Assembly: GCF_947490405.1 (NCBI RefSeq)
Contig: NZ_CANLGU010000009.1
Location: 1-64,000 of the forward strand
DNA length: 64,000 bases
Source: an uncultured Algibacter sp.
GTDB lineage: Bacteria; Bacteroidota; Bacteroidia; Flavobacteriales; Flavobacteriaceae
Direction: 5' to 3'
This document shows, one piece after another, positions 26,201 through 34,471 of this stretch. The notes beneath the pieces were generated by a model that had not been told where the DNA came from, did not search any database, and saw only the letters and a list, made by a program, of their open reading frames with translations. Position 1 is the first letter of the stretch. Every line of letters begins with the position of its first letter. The position numbers and the translations under genes are program-made.

Positions 26201-26532
26201 TATGCTACAACTACGATTTCATCTAGTTCGCTTAAATCTTGCAAAAGCATCACATTAATAGATGTTTGATCTCCAACAATTACTGTTTGAGACTTAAACC
26301 CAATATAGGAGAATTGCAAAACATCTCCTTTGTTAACTTTAATTTCATAACTACCGTCAAAATTAGTAATTACTCCCTTCGTTGTATTTAGCACAACCAC
26401 ATTAACACCAGGAATAGGAAGGTTATCATCTGCTGAAACAACAGAACCTTTTATGGTAATCCCGCTTTGAGCAAACAAAACAATATTAGAAAATAATATT
26501 ACGATTAGAGTTAGCTTAAATTTTAAATTCAT
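23284..26532 (-). CDS. susC: SusC-family TonB-dependent transporter
   Basis: 1082 residues. Signal peptide ends at FAQ (about 22). A carboxypeptidase-regulatory-like domain (about 25-100, IKGSVVSADDNLPIPGVNV) precedes the SusC signature LDEIVVVAYGEQKQKN, then a plug domain (GRVAGLRI..., VLKDASSVAIYGSRGANGVILV) and a 22-strand beta-barrel ending in an aromatic residue (NFQF). Imports alginate oligomers with TonB energy. First gene of its transcription unit, with a 5' leader of about 310 nt containing hairpins and an operator-overlapped promoter upstream. Confidence 0.96.
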   Translation of the reverse strand: MNLKFKLTLIVILFSNIVLFAQSGITIKGSVVSADDNLPIPGVNVVVLNTTKGVITNFDGSYEIKVNKGDVLQFSYIGFKSQTVIVGDQTSINVMLLQDLSELDEIVVVAYGEQKQKNVTSALTKIDSKEIQDIAVARVEDALQGRVAGLRIQTVASEAGGDPKITLRGPGSITGSSSPLIVVDGVVLGTDADILSSIDNNNIESISVLKDASSVAIYGSRGANGVILVTLKQGVEGKTRFSYNTFTGYKFATDNENFTFSVAEERSRLDGLQSAVDGIVDPVNFDRVNLRYNQAYAELEAWDYLSSLSGGELDLQKEILPGGNITSHSFGARGGSKLTKYSASVAYLEDEGIALADNFKKYNANLKIDTKSKNEKIKAGVNLRASYNDQDRLPARFTDALRQYGAIPLRLNQEHLDIFNAYRDAGGELSTAGTQYENLEVGSYGFSRLFDRVFFQDQDNPRSLLIDPATGLPVVNTQQGLPGQLTLGLTRNVGPLVPYFERSRIKRRFSLNASAYIDFKLAKGLNFKQTVSGVFRHTKNNNADFVFGNENIVNFGDEAFRLERRDEVNQYVFESVLRYKRGFGNHNFNTILGFEFTNRDFSRQESEAFGVYSNDFNNNIALADGGTTFTQNGSDKLVSYFGRLDYNYDEKYLVQISARTDGSTRFGSNTRFGFFPAASVGWNVSSEEFLASSDVITFLKLRASYGISGSNQISNNIFDSLYRFEETYAVISANGESGVKNTALSNSNLGWEKLVEFNPGLDITFGRNLFSLTADYYTRTSEDLILSAPVSATYGVDTFLQNIGKVRNQGVELALSSRIWTNENFSWRASGQFGLNRNEVLDLGGNEQIISRIDQESRPTEFIAGIGLPITSFYGYVFDREIDIDFIENPFNRFNNDFAEVYVKDLNGDGIIDADDRTEIGSPYPDFTWGFNSDISYKNLDFTFQFQGSHGGEVRVADLDQLLFASEGAVQATALPEVERDKVVARRFTSAHIQDASFVTLRNITIGYTIPERLTNKLNFDRLRIYLTGNNLLYWTAKGYQGFNPEAAGQTSSNANTPLTAGYQRGDGPVVRTISAGINFQF

Positions 26533-26830
26533 AATCCGTTTTTTTATATAAAATCAATACGTATTTTTTTATTCACATTAATTGAGTTAGTGAATCAAAT
26601 TATATAAACTCCAAATCCAACATTTTTTTTTGTAATTTTGTTAAATACGATGGTATTTATATTACTATAAATACAGTTGTATTTTACTTCCCTCCTAAAA
26701 GAAGTAAATGAATTTTAAAAGGATAGGCGTGCACCTGTCCTTTTTTTATAAAATCCTTTTAGATATTTTAAATTGCTGTGAAGTGTTATACATTTTAGTT
26801 TAAATTGTTTAATTTTTGGTTAACATAAAA
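26533..26830 (-). promoter_or_regulatory. Structured 5' leader of susC
   Basis: No gene. On the transcript it contains several perfect hairpins: TTTACTTC/GAAGTAAA (26683-26708), AAAGGACAGG/CCTATCCTTT (26718-26743, one G-U), and two AAATAC-4 nt-GTATTT dyads at 26643-26658 and 26669-26684; a related AATACGTATT lies at 26556-26565. The second hairpin ends in TTTT on the coding strand, so attenuation is possible. Its role is not known. Confidence 0.5.
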
Positions 26831-26831
26831 T

Positions 26832-26883
26832 TGGTTAACCAGATTGGTTATCCAAATATATATTATTTTTTTGTTATAACCAA
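26832..26883 (-). promoter_or_regulatory. susC promoter with tandem TGGTTAACCA operators
   Basis: On the - strand TTG (26883-26881), 20 bp, then TATATTTG (26860-26853), matching the Bacteroidota consensus. The -7 element overlaps palindrome TGGATAACCA (26854-26845), and a second palindrome TGGTTAACCA (26841-26832) lies 13 bp downstream. A further partial copy (TGGTTAACAT) is at 26817-26826. Position over the promoter indicates repression. Confidence 0.8.
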
Positions 26884-26951
26884 TTAAATTTGAGTTTTAA
26901 TACTGATATCTAATAAAACCACAAGAAGCCAGAGTTAGATTGCTTACTCTA

Positions 26952-27326
26952 TTACTTTTTATCCCCAAAATAAGAGACTCCACCACCACTGAGGAAATCC
27001 TCCCTTACCGGACTAAATGTATCAATCAGCATACCTTCTTCCAAGCAAACTGCACTATGTAATAAATTAGGTTCTATGTAAACACCATCTCCAGCCTCAA
27101 CTATTTGCTTTTCGCCATCAATCTCAAATTCAAATTTACCAGAAACACAATACGTAGCTTGGGTATGAAAATGTTGATGTGGAGATCCTAACGCGCCCTT
27201 ATCAAATTTCACTTTTACCATCATGATTTGATTATCATAACCTAAAAATTTTCTTGATACACCTCCACCAAGTTCTTCCCATTCCATGTTCTTTGTGATG
27301 ACATACTTTTCACTAAATCGTTTCAT
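26952..27326 (-). CDS. kdgF: KdgF-like cupin, unsaturated uronate linearisation
   Basis: 124 residues, single cupin barrel. Metal ligands fit H50-Q-H52-F-H-T-Q56 and H90 in PNLLHS. KdgF converts the 4,5-unsaturated monouronate released by exolytic lyases to the linear DEH, speeding an otherwise spontaneous step. No signal peptide. Last gene of the unit beginning at 33330 and directly downstream of the PL17 lyase that makes its substrate; the spacing is 16 bp. Confidence 0.92.
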   Translation of the reverse strand: MKRFSEKYVITKNMEWEELGGGVSRKFLGYDNQIMMVKVKFDKGALGSPHQHFHTQATYCVSGKFEFEIDGEKQIVEAGDGVYIEPNLLHSAVCLEEGMLIDTFSPVREDFLSGGGVSYFGDKK

Positions 27327-27342
27327 AATATTTTAATTTGTT

Positions 27343-29595
27343 TTATTTTAATGTAAAAGCACCTTTCCAGATTAGCGCTTTATTATTTATAGTTAATTTA
27401 TGCTCTATTTCTTTATCTGCATTCATATTTGAAATAGCAAATACTTTTGTTTTGCCTTTGGTAGTTTCAAATTGAACAACTGTATAGGCATCAGTATCAA
27501 AAACCACTTTTATAGATTTTATATTACTGTAGGCATTAAGTGCAGATTCTGAGATTGGACTATACGTACCATGTGATTCAATAATTGATGCAAATACCGT
27601 ATTTTGGGTATCTTTTCTTCTAATAATTAAAGATGGTTCTGCCCTTAAATTATACTCAGGGTCATTAGCTCCAATTCTAGCCAAAATAACTTCATCATTA
27701 GCTGTTGCTGTTGCTGAATAAGAGTAAAACGTATTATTTGCTAACCAGGTAAGTTTAATATTATCTTGGTTTGGACTACCTTTTGCTTCTTCATATAAAT
27801 GCTGATAGCCATGTTTTGTTCCTAAAACTTTAGGAGAATCGTACTTACTATAATTGAAATTGGTTTGCACAATCTGACCTAGATAATACAATGGCAAATC
27901 GTACTGATTAGGTGCATTAGATTTTACCCTCATTATATCTAACACGAAAGGATTACTATAATCCTTATCTTCTATCAAAACCATTGTGCGATGTAATTCT
28001 GTTCCCGGGTAAGCATTAGACTCTTTGGCACTAACCACTTGAACAGAGTTATTGGAGTCATCAAAAATGTACTTTTCTGAGTGATGTTTGGATCCTATAT
28101 CATACTTACCTTTAAACTGTGATGCTTCGTTTTGAACAATTGTGTTGTGAGAAATGGTTTGTTTAGACCACGTTTTATTTTCTTCAAGGTAATTTCCCCC
28201 TCCTTTTTGCTCCACATTTACATAGCGTGCCATTCCATAATCCTGCACCACTTCATTTCCTTTTTCAAATAATGAAAATGATAATTTATCAAAATGCCCG
28301 TGACTTAAACCATGCGCTGTGTATTTGTAAACTAATTCTAAATTTTCATTTCTTAGCACGCCAACAGCCCCCTGATTACCATCTGCACCATCAGTTAATT
28401 CAATTGATTTTTTACTAAACGGTTTATCTTTTCCATTTTTTATTCCGAGTGCAACAGCTAATCCAGCATCATCTAAAGTTACATTGTTTTGACTTTTAGC
28501 AATACTTAACAACTCAGGATTATTACCTCCAAAATGATACGCAATATCTACAGCAGATACTAAAGATTTAGTTTGTAAAGACATCCCTTTTTGAGCATCA
28601 TTAAGCACAAAAAAATCTCCATCTGCATCAGATAAATTAATTAATGCATTAACACTTTTTAGTAAAACACTGTCTTTATGATATAAAACATTTAGCTCTG
28701 GTTTTTTATTTTGAAGTGCTTGAGCAAAAATTAAAAATGGATATGATGCATACCTTTGATAATAAGGACCTTCAGTAAAATACCCATCAGGTGAAAAGGG
28801 CTCGTCTAAATTTGCTAAAAAACCCATTTTACCATCTCTATTTATATAACCACCATCATCATCTTTTAATTCAGGGTCAATTTTCCCTTCTTTATAACCA
28901 TACATTGCTCTTTGTAATAAGCTATCATCATCAATAGCTAAAGCAATCATACCAACCGCTGCATTTCCCCAAGTGCTATGATTATGTACGCGATTAAAAA
29001 ACTTTGGATTTTCTTTTGAAATAAAATCTGCAAAGGGTCTAAATAAATCTGTTTCTAATCTGTTGCGCTCTTCTTCTGATAAAAAATCATAAATACAATC
29101 ATAAGCTTGACTTGTGTATACCAACCAGTTTGAATCATTTAAACATTGCCAAAACAGTTTACCTCTAGCGTATGAACGTGGTTTTGGATGAACAGAAAAG
29201 GTTGGATACAAAGCAGCATATTCCAACAACATATCCCTTACATATTTTGCATAGGTTTCATCTTCTAAAATTTGATAAAGCACACCCGCTTTTTGCATTT
29301 TTATATAATTCCTTTTATGACGCTCGTGTGTGTATCCTCCTGAATAGTCCTTTGGAATAGGCACTTCAATGCCATTTTTTATTTCAGCATCAACGTCTGC
29401 TTTAGTTTCAGACAACGATATATCAAAAATGGGTATACTTCCTAAATTAGCTCTAATTTGTTTAACACCTTGCTCTGTTAAAATTAAACTTGGATGCCCC
29501 GATTGAGCAGCTAAATTATTCTTATTGTTGCTATTGTCTTTACATGAAAAGAATATTAAAAAAATAATACATAAGATAGACATATTCCTTTTCAT
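27343..29595 (-). CDS. PL17 oligoalginate lyase, lipoprotein
   Basis: About 750 residues from ATG 29595, which yields a lipobox (FLIFFSC, Cys18); an ATG 13 codons upstream gives a poorer signal. The N-terminal alpha/alpha barrel has N205-H206 (VHNHSTWGNAA) and YFTEGPYYQRY (272-282), the Asn/His/Tyr catalytic set of PL17. The C-terminal heparinase II/III-like beta-sandwich has HGLSHGHFDKLSF. These exolytic enzymes reduce alginate oligomers to unsaturated monomers, here probably in the periplasm. Followed by kdgF. Confidence 0.94.
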   Translation of the reverse strand: MKRNMSILCIIFLIFFSCKDNSNNKNNLAAQSGHPSLILTEQGVKQIRANLGSIPIFDISLSETKADVDAEIKNGIEVPIPKDYSGGYTHERHKRNYIKMQKAGVLYQILEDETYAKYVRDMLLEYAALYPTFSVHPKPRSYARGKLFWQCLNDSNWLVYTSQAYDCIYDFLSEEERNRLETDLFRPFADFISKENPKFFNRVHNHSTWGNAAVGMIALAIDDDSLLQRAMYGYKEGKIDPELKDDDGGYINRDGKMGFLANLDEPFSPDGYFTEGPYYQRYASYPFLIFAQALQNKKPELNVLYHKDSVLLKSVNALINLSDADGDFFVLNDAQKGMSLQTKSLVSAVDIAYHFGGNNPELLSIAKSQNNVTLDDAGLAVALGIKNGKDKPFSKKSIELTDGADGNQGAVGVLRNENLELVYKYTAHGLSHGHFDKLSFSLFEKGNEVVQDYGMARYVNVEQKGGGNYLEENKTWSKQTISHNTIVQNEASQFKGKYDIGSKHHSEKYIFDDSNNSVQVVSAKESNAYPGTELHRTMVLIEDKDYSNPFVLDIMRVKSNAPNQYDLPLYYLGQIVQTNFNYSKYDSPKVLGTKHGYQHLYEEAKGSPNQDNIKLTWLANNTFYSYSATATANDEVILARIGANDPEYNLRAEPSLIIRRKDTQNTVFASIIESHGTYSPISESALNAYSNIKSIKVVFDTDAYTVVQFETTKGKTKVFAISNMNADKEIEHKLTINNKALIWKGAFTLK

Positions 29596-29636
29596 AATGT
29601 GTTTTGTTTTACTCAATTTTATAATGATAAGCATTT

Positions 29637-32243
29637 TTAATTTGAAACAACAATTATTCTTGAACCCGCAGTAATACCATCAGAAAAACTAATAATGTAT
29701 GTACCACTACCAATAGATGATATATCTAAACTTAAATTTTGTGTTGCACCCAAAACTTGTTTTTCAAGTAATTTTCTTCCTTCTAAACTATACACTTTAA
29801 TAGTGTTGATAGCATTAGTTAAGTTCTTAATATACAGTAAATTTTTTGCAGGAACTGGGTATAATTTTATACCGTTAACTAAATCGTTATTATTTATTGA
29901 TAAATTACTTTGAGTACCAAAAAATTCTATTTCACTAATAGCAGACCAAACATTTGTTCTAGTATCACCAGCATTATTAAACCTACCGTAACCGACCAAT
30001 TTCACATAACGCGCATTTACCATAATTTCATATTGATTAAAATCAGTAGTACCAGTGGCCGTAAGCAACAAATCTCCTGTTGTTGGTAAAGCCATTGTAA
30101 AATCTGAAACATTTGTTCCAGTTGTAGACACCCAAACTTGATACCCAAAAGAATCAGATTTGTTTGTAGTGTTGAATTGTATTAATTCAAGCTCGTATTC
30201 ACTGCCTAAATCATAAATAATATATTCACCATCACCTTTATAATCTCCAGCAACCACAGCTCCGTCATCTGCAGCCCAATCGGTATCCAAATCTTTATCT
30301 AAAGTGTTTGAGGCATAATTAAATTTTGTAGTGCCATTTACTTCTTCTTTTGAAAATGAATGAATACTGACTTGATCTCCCGCTAAACCTGTATTAATAA
30401 GATCGTACAAATCAGTTAAATTAGCACCTTCTTGTGTTACCGTTAATGTTCTCGCTATATCATTACCTCCAGGATCTTGAGTAAACGTAACAGAACCCGA
30501 TCTACTACTTGTATCTGTATTTTCTGTTACACTAACTGAAACTGTTGCATTACCAGTACCTGAATTTGTATCAATCGATATCCAAGTATCATTTGATATT
30601 GCAGTCCAGCTTACATTTGCATTAACATCTACATCATTACTAGAGGCTTCTGAAGCAAGCGCTGGTAATGTGCCAACCGTTAAATTGTCGACTACTACTA
30701 TGGTACAATCACCATCAGCAATTGCAACTCCTATATTATCTAAAAAACAAGCCCCTATGCCATAACCAACCATATTATCAGTTTTTGGTATGAATGACCC
30801 CATATTTGCCCCTTTACCTGTAGATCCAGTCCCTGAAAATGTAAAGATTTCACCATCTGCCGTTGCTGTAATTCCTGTTTCTTCAGAAAAACCTGTAGTT
30901 GTTGCTCCTAAAGAAGTTCCTGTATAAACATTGCCCGAATAGGTTAGTCCAGTACCCATATTAGCAAAAGCACTGGCACTATCCCCAGAAATAACGTTAG
31001 TTACATTAGGGTCTGAAGTAGTAAAATAAATCAAGTTATCCGAAACTACTCCCAATGGGTCTGTTGATCCTTTATCTTCATTATAATACAAAGGTGCGTT
31101 TGTATTCACAATTGTGTTGTTGGAAAGACTTGTATTTTCTACTTTTTGATATCCATTTGTAAGACCCGAAGCGCTGCAATCAACCGCAGCATTATCACCG
31201 CCTCCGATAAATGTAATACCATTGTTCCATTTGGCTTGACTAACAACAGTAATACAATCTTGAATATAATTATTTGTAATACTATGGTTGCTATCCGAAA
31301 TCCTAATACCTCCTGTACCATCTACATCTTCTCCCAAAAAATAATTTCCATTAACAATAGCATCAGAACCATGACGTAATACTAAAGAACCTCTACACCT
31401 CCTAAAAGTATTATTTGTGTAGATATTATTTTTACTTTTATTCGTAATAATTTCGTTTTCACCATCCGCCTCTACAAAATAATTGTTTGTAACTGTAACA
31501 TTAGCGTTTACGTTTTGGGTATTGCTAGAACCAATACGTATGGTTTCACTATCTCCTGCATTGGATAATGCAGTATCTATTTTTTCATATTTATAGAAAT
31601 AATTATTGCTAATGGTATGGCCAACTGTAGCACAACGACCAGCATCAGCATTATACGAAAGTTCAACCAATACCGTAGCACCAGCATTTGTTTTATTCAT
31701 AAACGAACAGTTGGTAACCGTGTTATACGTTCCATATAATACAATCCACCTATGCTTTACGCTTGTGCCAGCCTCTTGATCACTTGGATCAACAGTTAAA
31801 CCATTAATAGCACAATTTTGAATGATACTATAATTGGCGTAATCTGTACCATCTCTAAACTGAATAAAATTACTAGCACCATAACCGCCCTGCCAATAAA
31901 AACCATCAACAACCACGTAGTCTCCTCCGATATCCATCCTTAAACCACCAGTAAAAACAACACCACCTGGTGTTTCTGCTCTAAATATAATAGGATTTGT
32001 TGACGTACCATTACCAACAAAATTTATTCGCGCATCCGTATTATAGGTGCCATTTGCTAGTATGATAACATCTCCTGGTATGTAGGTTTGATTTTCTAAA
32101 TCCTCGGGGTCTGTAATATTATATGTGGTTTGAGAAAACATAGTTAACGAGCAAAACAAAAACAGCAACATAAAACTATGTTTTTGTAACACAATCAAAA
32201 TAGTATTTGAAATTTTTGAATATTGCAAAATAGTTTTCTTCAT
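29637..32243 (-). CDS. PL6 alginate lyase with BACON, F5/8-type and type IX secretion domains
   Basis: 868 residues. Signal peptide to about residue 38; PL6 beta-helix (about 39-515) with the catalytic Lys269 (NKSKN) and Arg290 (LRHG) of the chondroitinase B/alginate lyase family; a BACON-like domain (about 520-605, WTAISNDTWISI); an F5/8 type C carbohydrate-binding domain (about 630-785); and a Por-type sorting tail from about 795 (LYPVPAKNLLYI). Hence exported by the type IX system. PL6 enzymes cut alginate, often polyMG or polyG. Second gene of its unit. Confidence 0.93.
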   Translation of the reverse strand: MKKTILQYSKISNTILIVLQKHSFMLLFLFCSLTMFSQTTYNITDPEDLENQTYIPGDVIILANGTYNTDARINFVGNGTSTNPIIFRAETPGGVVFTGGLRMDIGGDYVVVDGFYWQGGYGASNFIQFRDGTDYANYSIIQNCAINGLTVDPSDQEAGTSVKHRWIVLYGTYNTVTNCSFMNKTNAGATVLVELSYNADAGRCATVGHTISNNYFYKYEKIDTALSNAGDSETIRIGSSNTQNVNANVTVTNNYFVEADGENEIITNKSKNNIYTNNTFRRCRGSLVLRHGSDAIVNGNYFLGEDVDGTGGIRISDSNHSITNNYIQDCITVVSQAKWNNGITFIGGGDNAAVDCSASGLTNGYQKVENTSLSNNTIVNTNAPLYYNEDKGSTDPLGVVSDNLIYFTTSDPNVTNVISGDSASAFANMGTGLTYSGNVYTGTSLGATTTGFSEETGITATADGEIFTFSGTGSTGKGANMGSFIPKTDNMVGYGIGACFLDNIGVAIADGDCTIVVVDNLTVGTLPALASEASSNDVDVNANVSWTAISNDTWISIDTNSGTGNATVSVSVTENTDTSSRSGSVTFTQDPGGNDIARTLTVTQEGANLTDLYDLINTGLAGDQVSIHSFSKEEVNGTTKFNYASNTLDKDLDTDWAADDGAVVAGDYKGDGEYIIYDLGSEYELELIQFNTTNKSDSFGYQVWVSTTGTNVSDFTMALPTTGDLLLTATGTTDFNQYEIMVNARYVKLVGYGRFNNAGDTRTNVWSAISEIEFFGTQSNLSINNNDLVNGIKLYPVPAKNLLYIKNLTNAINTIKVYSLEGRKLLEKQVLGATQNLSLDISSIGSGTYIISFSDGITAGSRIIVVSN

Positions 32244-32265
32244 TTTAAAGATTATTTAATTTGAA

Positions 32266-33330
32266 TCATTTAACCATTAATCTTTCAACACCAACAGTAA
32301 AAGAATCTTTACGAAATACAATAAAGTATAGACCTGGGTTGAGCTTGGAAATGTTAATATTCTTAGAAAGTGGTTTTAATTGATTTACAAGACGACCTAA
32401 ACTATCATATATATCCAATTGATTAAAAGTGTTAGCTGTTGCTTCTAGTATTGAAACTTGATTTGAAGCCGGGTTAGGCACAATCCTAATCGATTTTTTT
32501 TTTAAGTTAGAATCATTCACCGATAAAGCATCTACCTCTTCTATACTAAAACCAGAAAACAACGCTTGTTCGTCTCTTAAATCTGCAGCATTAAGTAAAC
32601 TTCTATAAATACCCCATTTTGGTCTTACAAATTCTGCTCCTGATCTCCAATTGACAATAGCATTATTAGAATAACTAAATAATTCGCTACCATCGCTAAC
32701 CTTATTTATTTCAATGGCATATGTGCCAGCTGTTCCGTAGGTAATAGTTTCTATTACCTCAAGCCAAATTCCTGTAAATGGTAACAAGTCTGTTTTTTTT
32801 AATGTGATTTGACTATTGGTTTCTGCATAGCGAAGTTCCAACTGATCAGGAGCTCCTTTTCTTGTGGTTAAGGTATACATAGGCATACTTGCCAAATCCC
32901 CACCTACAGATTTTAATTGATGTATGTGCGTAAAATTTGGAGACGACTGAAAACCTACATCCAATTTAAATTTCCATTTATAAACAACAATTTCTCCCTC
33001 AATACCCTTTAGGTTATCTGGAGATTTATCATAGGCTTTTATTTCGTTACGCTGTCTGTCAAAATTTATACAGCGATCATTATCTGGCGTAACATGAATT
33101 TGAAATCGAAACACATTTGTATTTAATTCAGCATTAAAAACCTCATCAATGTGTCTCCCAAAAGCTGAATGATTACAATCTGGGGATTCAATAACGTTAT
33201 GTCCTGGTGCTAATACAGAATTAATTAACTCATATGTATTTCCTGACCCATCGGCATCCAACAAGACTTGAGCATTTACAATCTGAAAATAGAATAACAG
33301 TGTAAAACTAAATATGATCGAGAATTTCAT
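32266..33330 (-). CDS. Jelly-roll polysaccharide lyase-like protein with type IX tail
   Basis: 354 residues. Signal peptide ending VNAQ (about 21). The main domain (about 22-265) has lyase-like motifs: DRQRNEIKAY, FTHIHQLKSVGG and VRPKWGIYRS, in the order seen in concanavalin-A-like lyases (pfam14099-type). A C-terminal type IX tail begins near VPNPASNQVS (about 283). It is the first gene behind its own operator-controlled promoter in an alginate locus, so it probably acts on alginate, but I cannot place it in a PL family. It could also be a binding protein. Confidence 0.75.
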   Translation of the reverse strand: MKFSIIFSFTLLFYFQIVNAQVLLDADGSGNTYELINSVLAPGHNVIESPDCNHSAFGRHIDEVFNAELNTNVFRFQIHVTPDNDRCINFDRQRNEIKAYDKSPDNLKGIEGEIVVYKWKFKLDVGFQSSPNFTHIHQLKSVGGDLASMPMYTLTTRKGAPDQLELRYAETNSQITLKKTDLLPFTGIWLEVIETITYGTAGTYAIEINKVSDGSELFSYSNNAIVNWRSGAEFVRPKWGIYRSLLNAADLRDEQALFSGFSIEEVDALSVNDSNLKKKSIRIVPNPASNQVSILEATANTFNQLDIYDSLGRLVNQLKPLSKNINISKLNPGLYFIVFRKDSFTVGVERLMVK

Positions 33331-33338
33331 TTTAAAAT

Positions 33339-33389
33339 TGGTTAACCAGTTTGGTTTACCAAATATACATATATTTGTAAGTTATGCAA
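33339..33389 (-). promoter_or_regulatory. Promoter of the 33330 lyase operon with tandem operators
   Basis: - strand TTG (33389-33387), 19 bp, TATATTTG (33367-33360). Palindrome TGGTAAACCA (33361-33352) overlaps the -7 element; TGGTTAACCA (33348-33339) is 13 bp further and ends 8 bp before the ATG, leaving a very short leader. Same arrangement as at susC and at 38230. Confidence 0.82.
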
Positions 33390-33438
33390 AATAAAACGTG
33401 TTAAATTCAGACTGAAATGTAATAAGCTAAAGGAAGCT

Positions 33439-34455
33439 TTATAATGGAGGCGTGCTTAACCCAACAGATGCTTCTTTAAACCAGACTTCAGCATAACTTC
33501 CGTTCTCATACTGTTTGGCTATATCACCTTTATAAGTTTCAGATTTAGTAGATTTTTCGTTAGCTTGATTATATGCTCCTTGTTTAAAAAATTGTTTCTC
33601 TCCAGCATAAGCATTTTCCTGTTCAACACCATTTCGTCCTCTTAAAGTATATATTTCTGTAACTTGTTGAGGTCTGTAAGATCTTTTTGAAAAATCTGAT
33701 TTTAATAAATTTTTAGTGAATTTAACCGATTCATGACCTCCTCTTGTAAAAGTGAGATACATAATTCCTTTATAAACATTTACTTTATAAGTAAACACTT
33801 CACCTAAAGCTATGCCATCTTCTGGTTCTTTGGGATAGGTATCTGAATCTGCTCCAACTACTGAAAAATCATAACCCCAAACTGATGTAGAAAAGTCCCA
33901 TCTACCCGAATTATTGCCTTTAGTATTTATTTCGTAATTCCAAAATACAGAGCCTTTAGTATGTCCAGGGAATTTTTTAAAATATATTTTTAATGGCTCA
34001 TTTTTGTGTCCTTCATCACTGTGTATTTGTCCAACCACTACCGAAAATGAAGAAGAGACTGTAGCATCTCCTGTAGTTGATACATGCTCCACTTTTAAAG
34101 TCCCTGTTAGTTTACCTCCTATTTCTGGTATCCAACGTTTCTTTTCTCCTAATTCTGTTCTTGTATTACTTGAATTTGGTGACGTAATACCAGCATTTGG
34201 AGTTTTATATACAACCCAATTCGTTTCACCATCATTTTCAACATAAAAAAAACCTTTCTTTTTATATTTCAAAAGCGCATCTGTTTTACTACCATCACCT
34301 AAAAGGATTTTCCATTTATCCATAAAAGGAATAACATCACTTGGAAATATTATAACATCGTCTGTTTTAGTTGTTGTTTCTATAGTAGTTTTAGAACTGT
34401 TTTTACAAGAAAACACTACAAAAAGCACAACAAATACGAATAACCACTTTTCCAT
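33439..34455 (-). CDS. PL7 alginate lyase, lipoprotein
   Basis: 338 residues. Lipobox VVFSC (Cys17) followed by a Thr/Lys linker, so anchored to a membrane. PL7 motifs: R99-TELGE (an R-x-ELR variant), Q143-I-H145, and FFKQGAYNQ (289-297) with the catalytic tyrosine. The variant RTELGE and long loops resemble the PL7 subfamily 5 enzymes that include exolytic members. Last gene of the unit that begins at 38230 or at the PL6 gene. Confidence 0.92.
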   Translation of the reverse strand: MEKWLFVFVVLFVVFSCKNSSKTTIETTTKTDDVIIFPSDVIPFMDKWKILLGDGSKTDALLKYKKKGFFYVENDGETNWVVYKTPNAGITSPNSSNTRTELGEKKRWIPEIGGKLTGTLKVEHVSTTGDATVSSSFSVVVGQIHSDEGHKNEPLKIYFKKFPGHTKGSVFWNYEINTKGNNSGRWDFSTSVWGYDFSVVGADSDTYPKEPEDGIALGEVFTYKVNVYKGIMYLTFTRGGHESVKFTKNLLKSDFSKRSYRPQQVTEIYTLRGRNGVEQENAYAGEKQFFKQGAYNQANEKSTKSETYKGDIAKQYENGSYAEVWFKEASVGLSTPPL

Positions 34456-34471
34456 TTTAGTTATGGAATTT

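Noticed and set aside
26718-26750. Plus-strand rho-independent terminator (stem followed by seven T)
   Set aside because: No plus-strand gene precedes it; both neighbouring genes are on the minus strand, so it was treated as part of the susC leader.
31139-31379. Small ORFs on either strand inside the PL6 gene
   Set aside because: They are shadows of the PL6 beta-helix coding frame with no independent start context.
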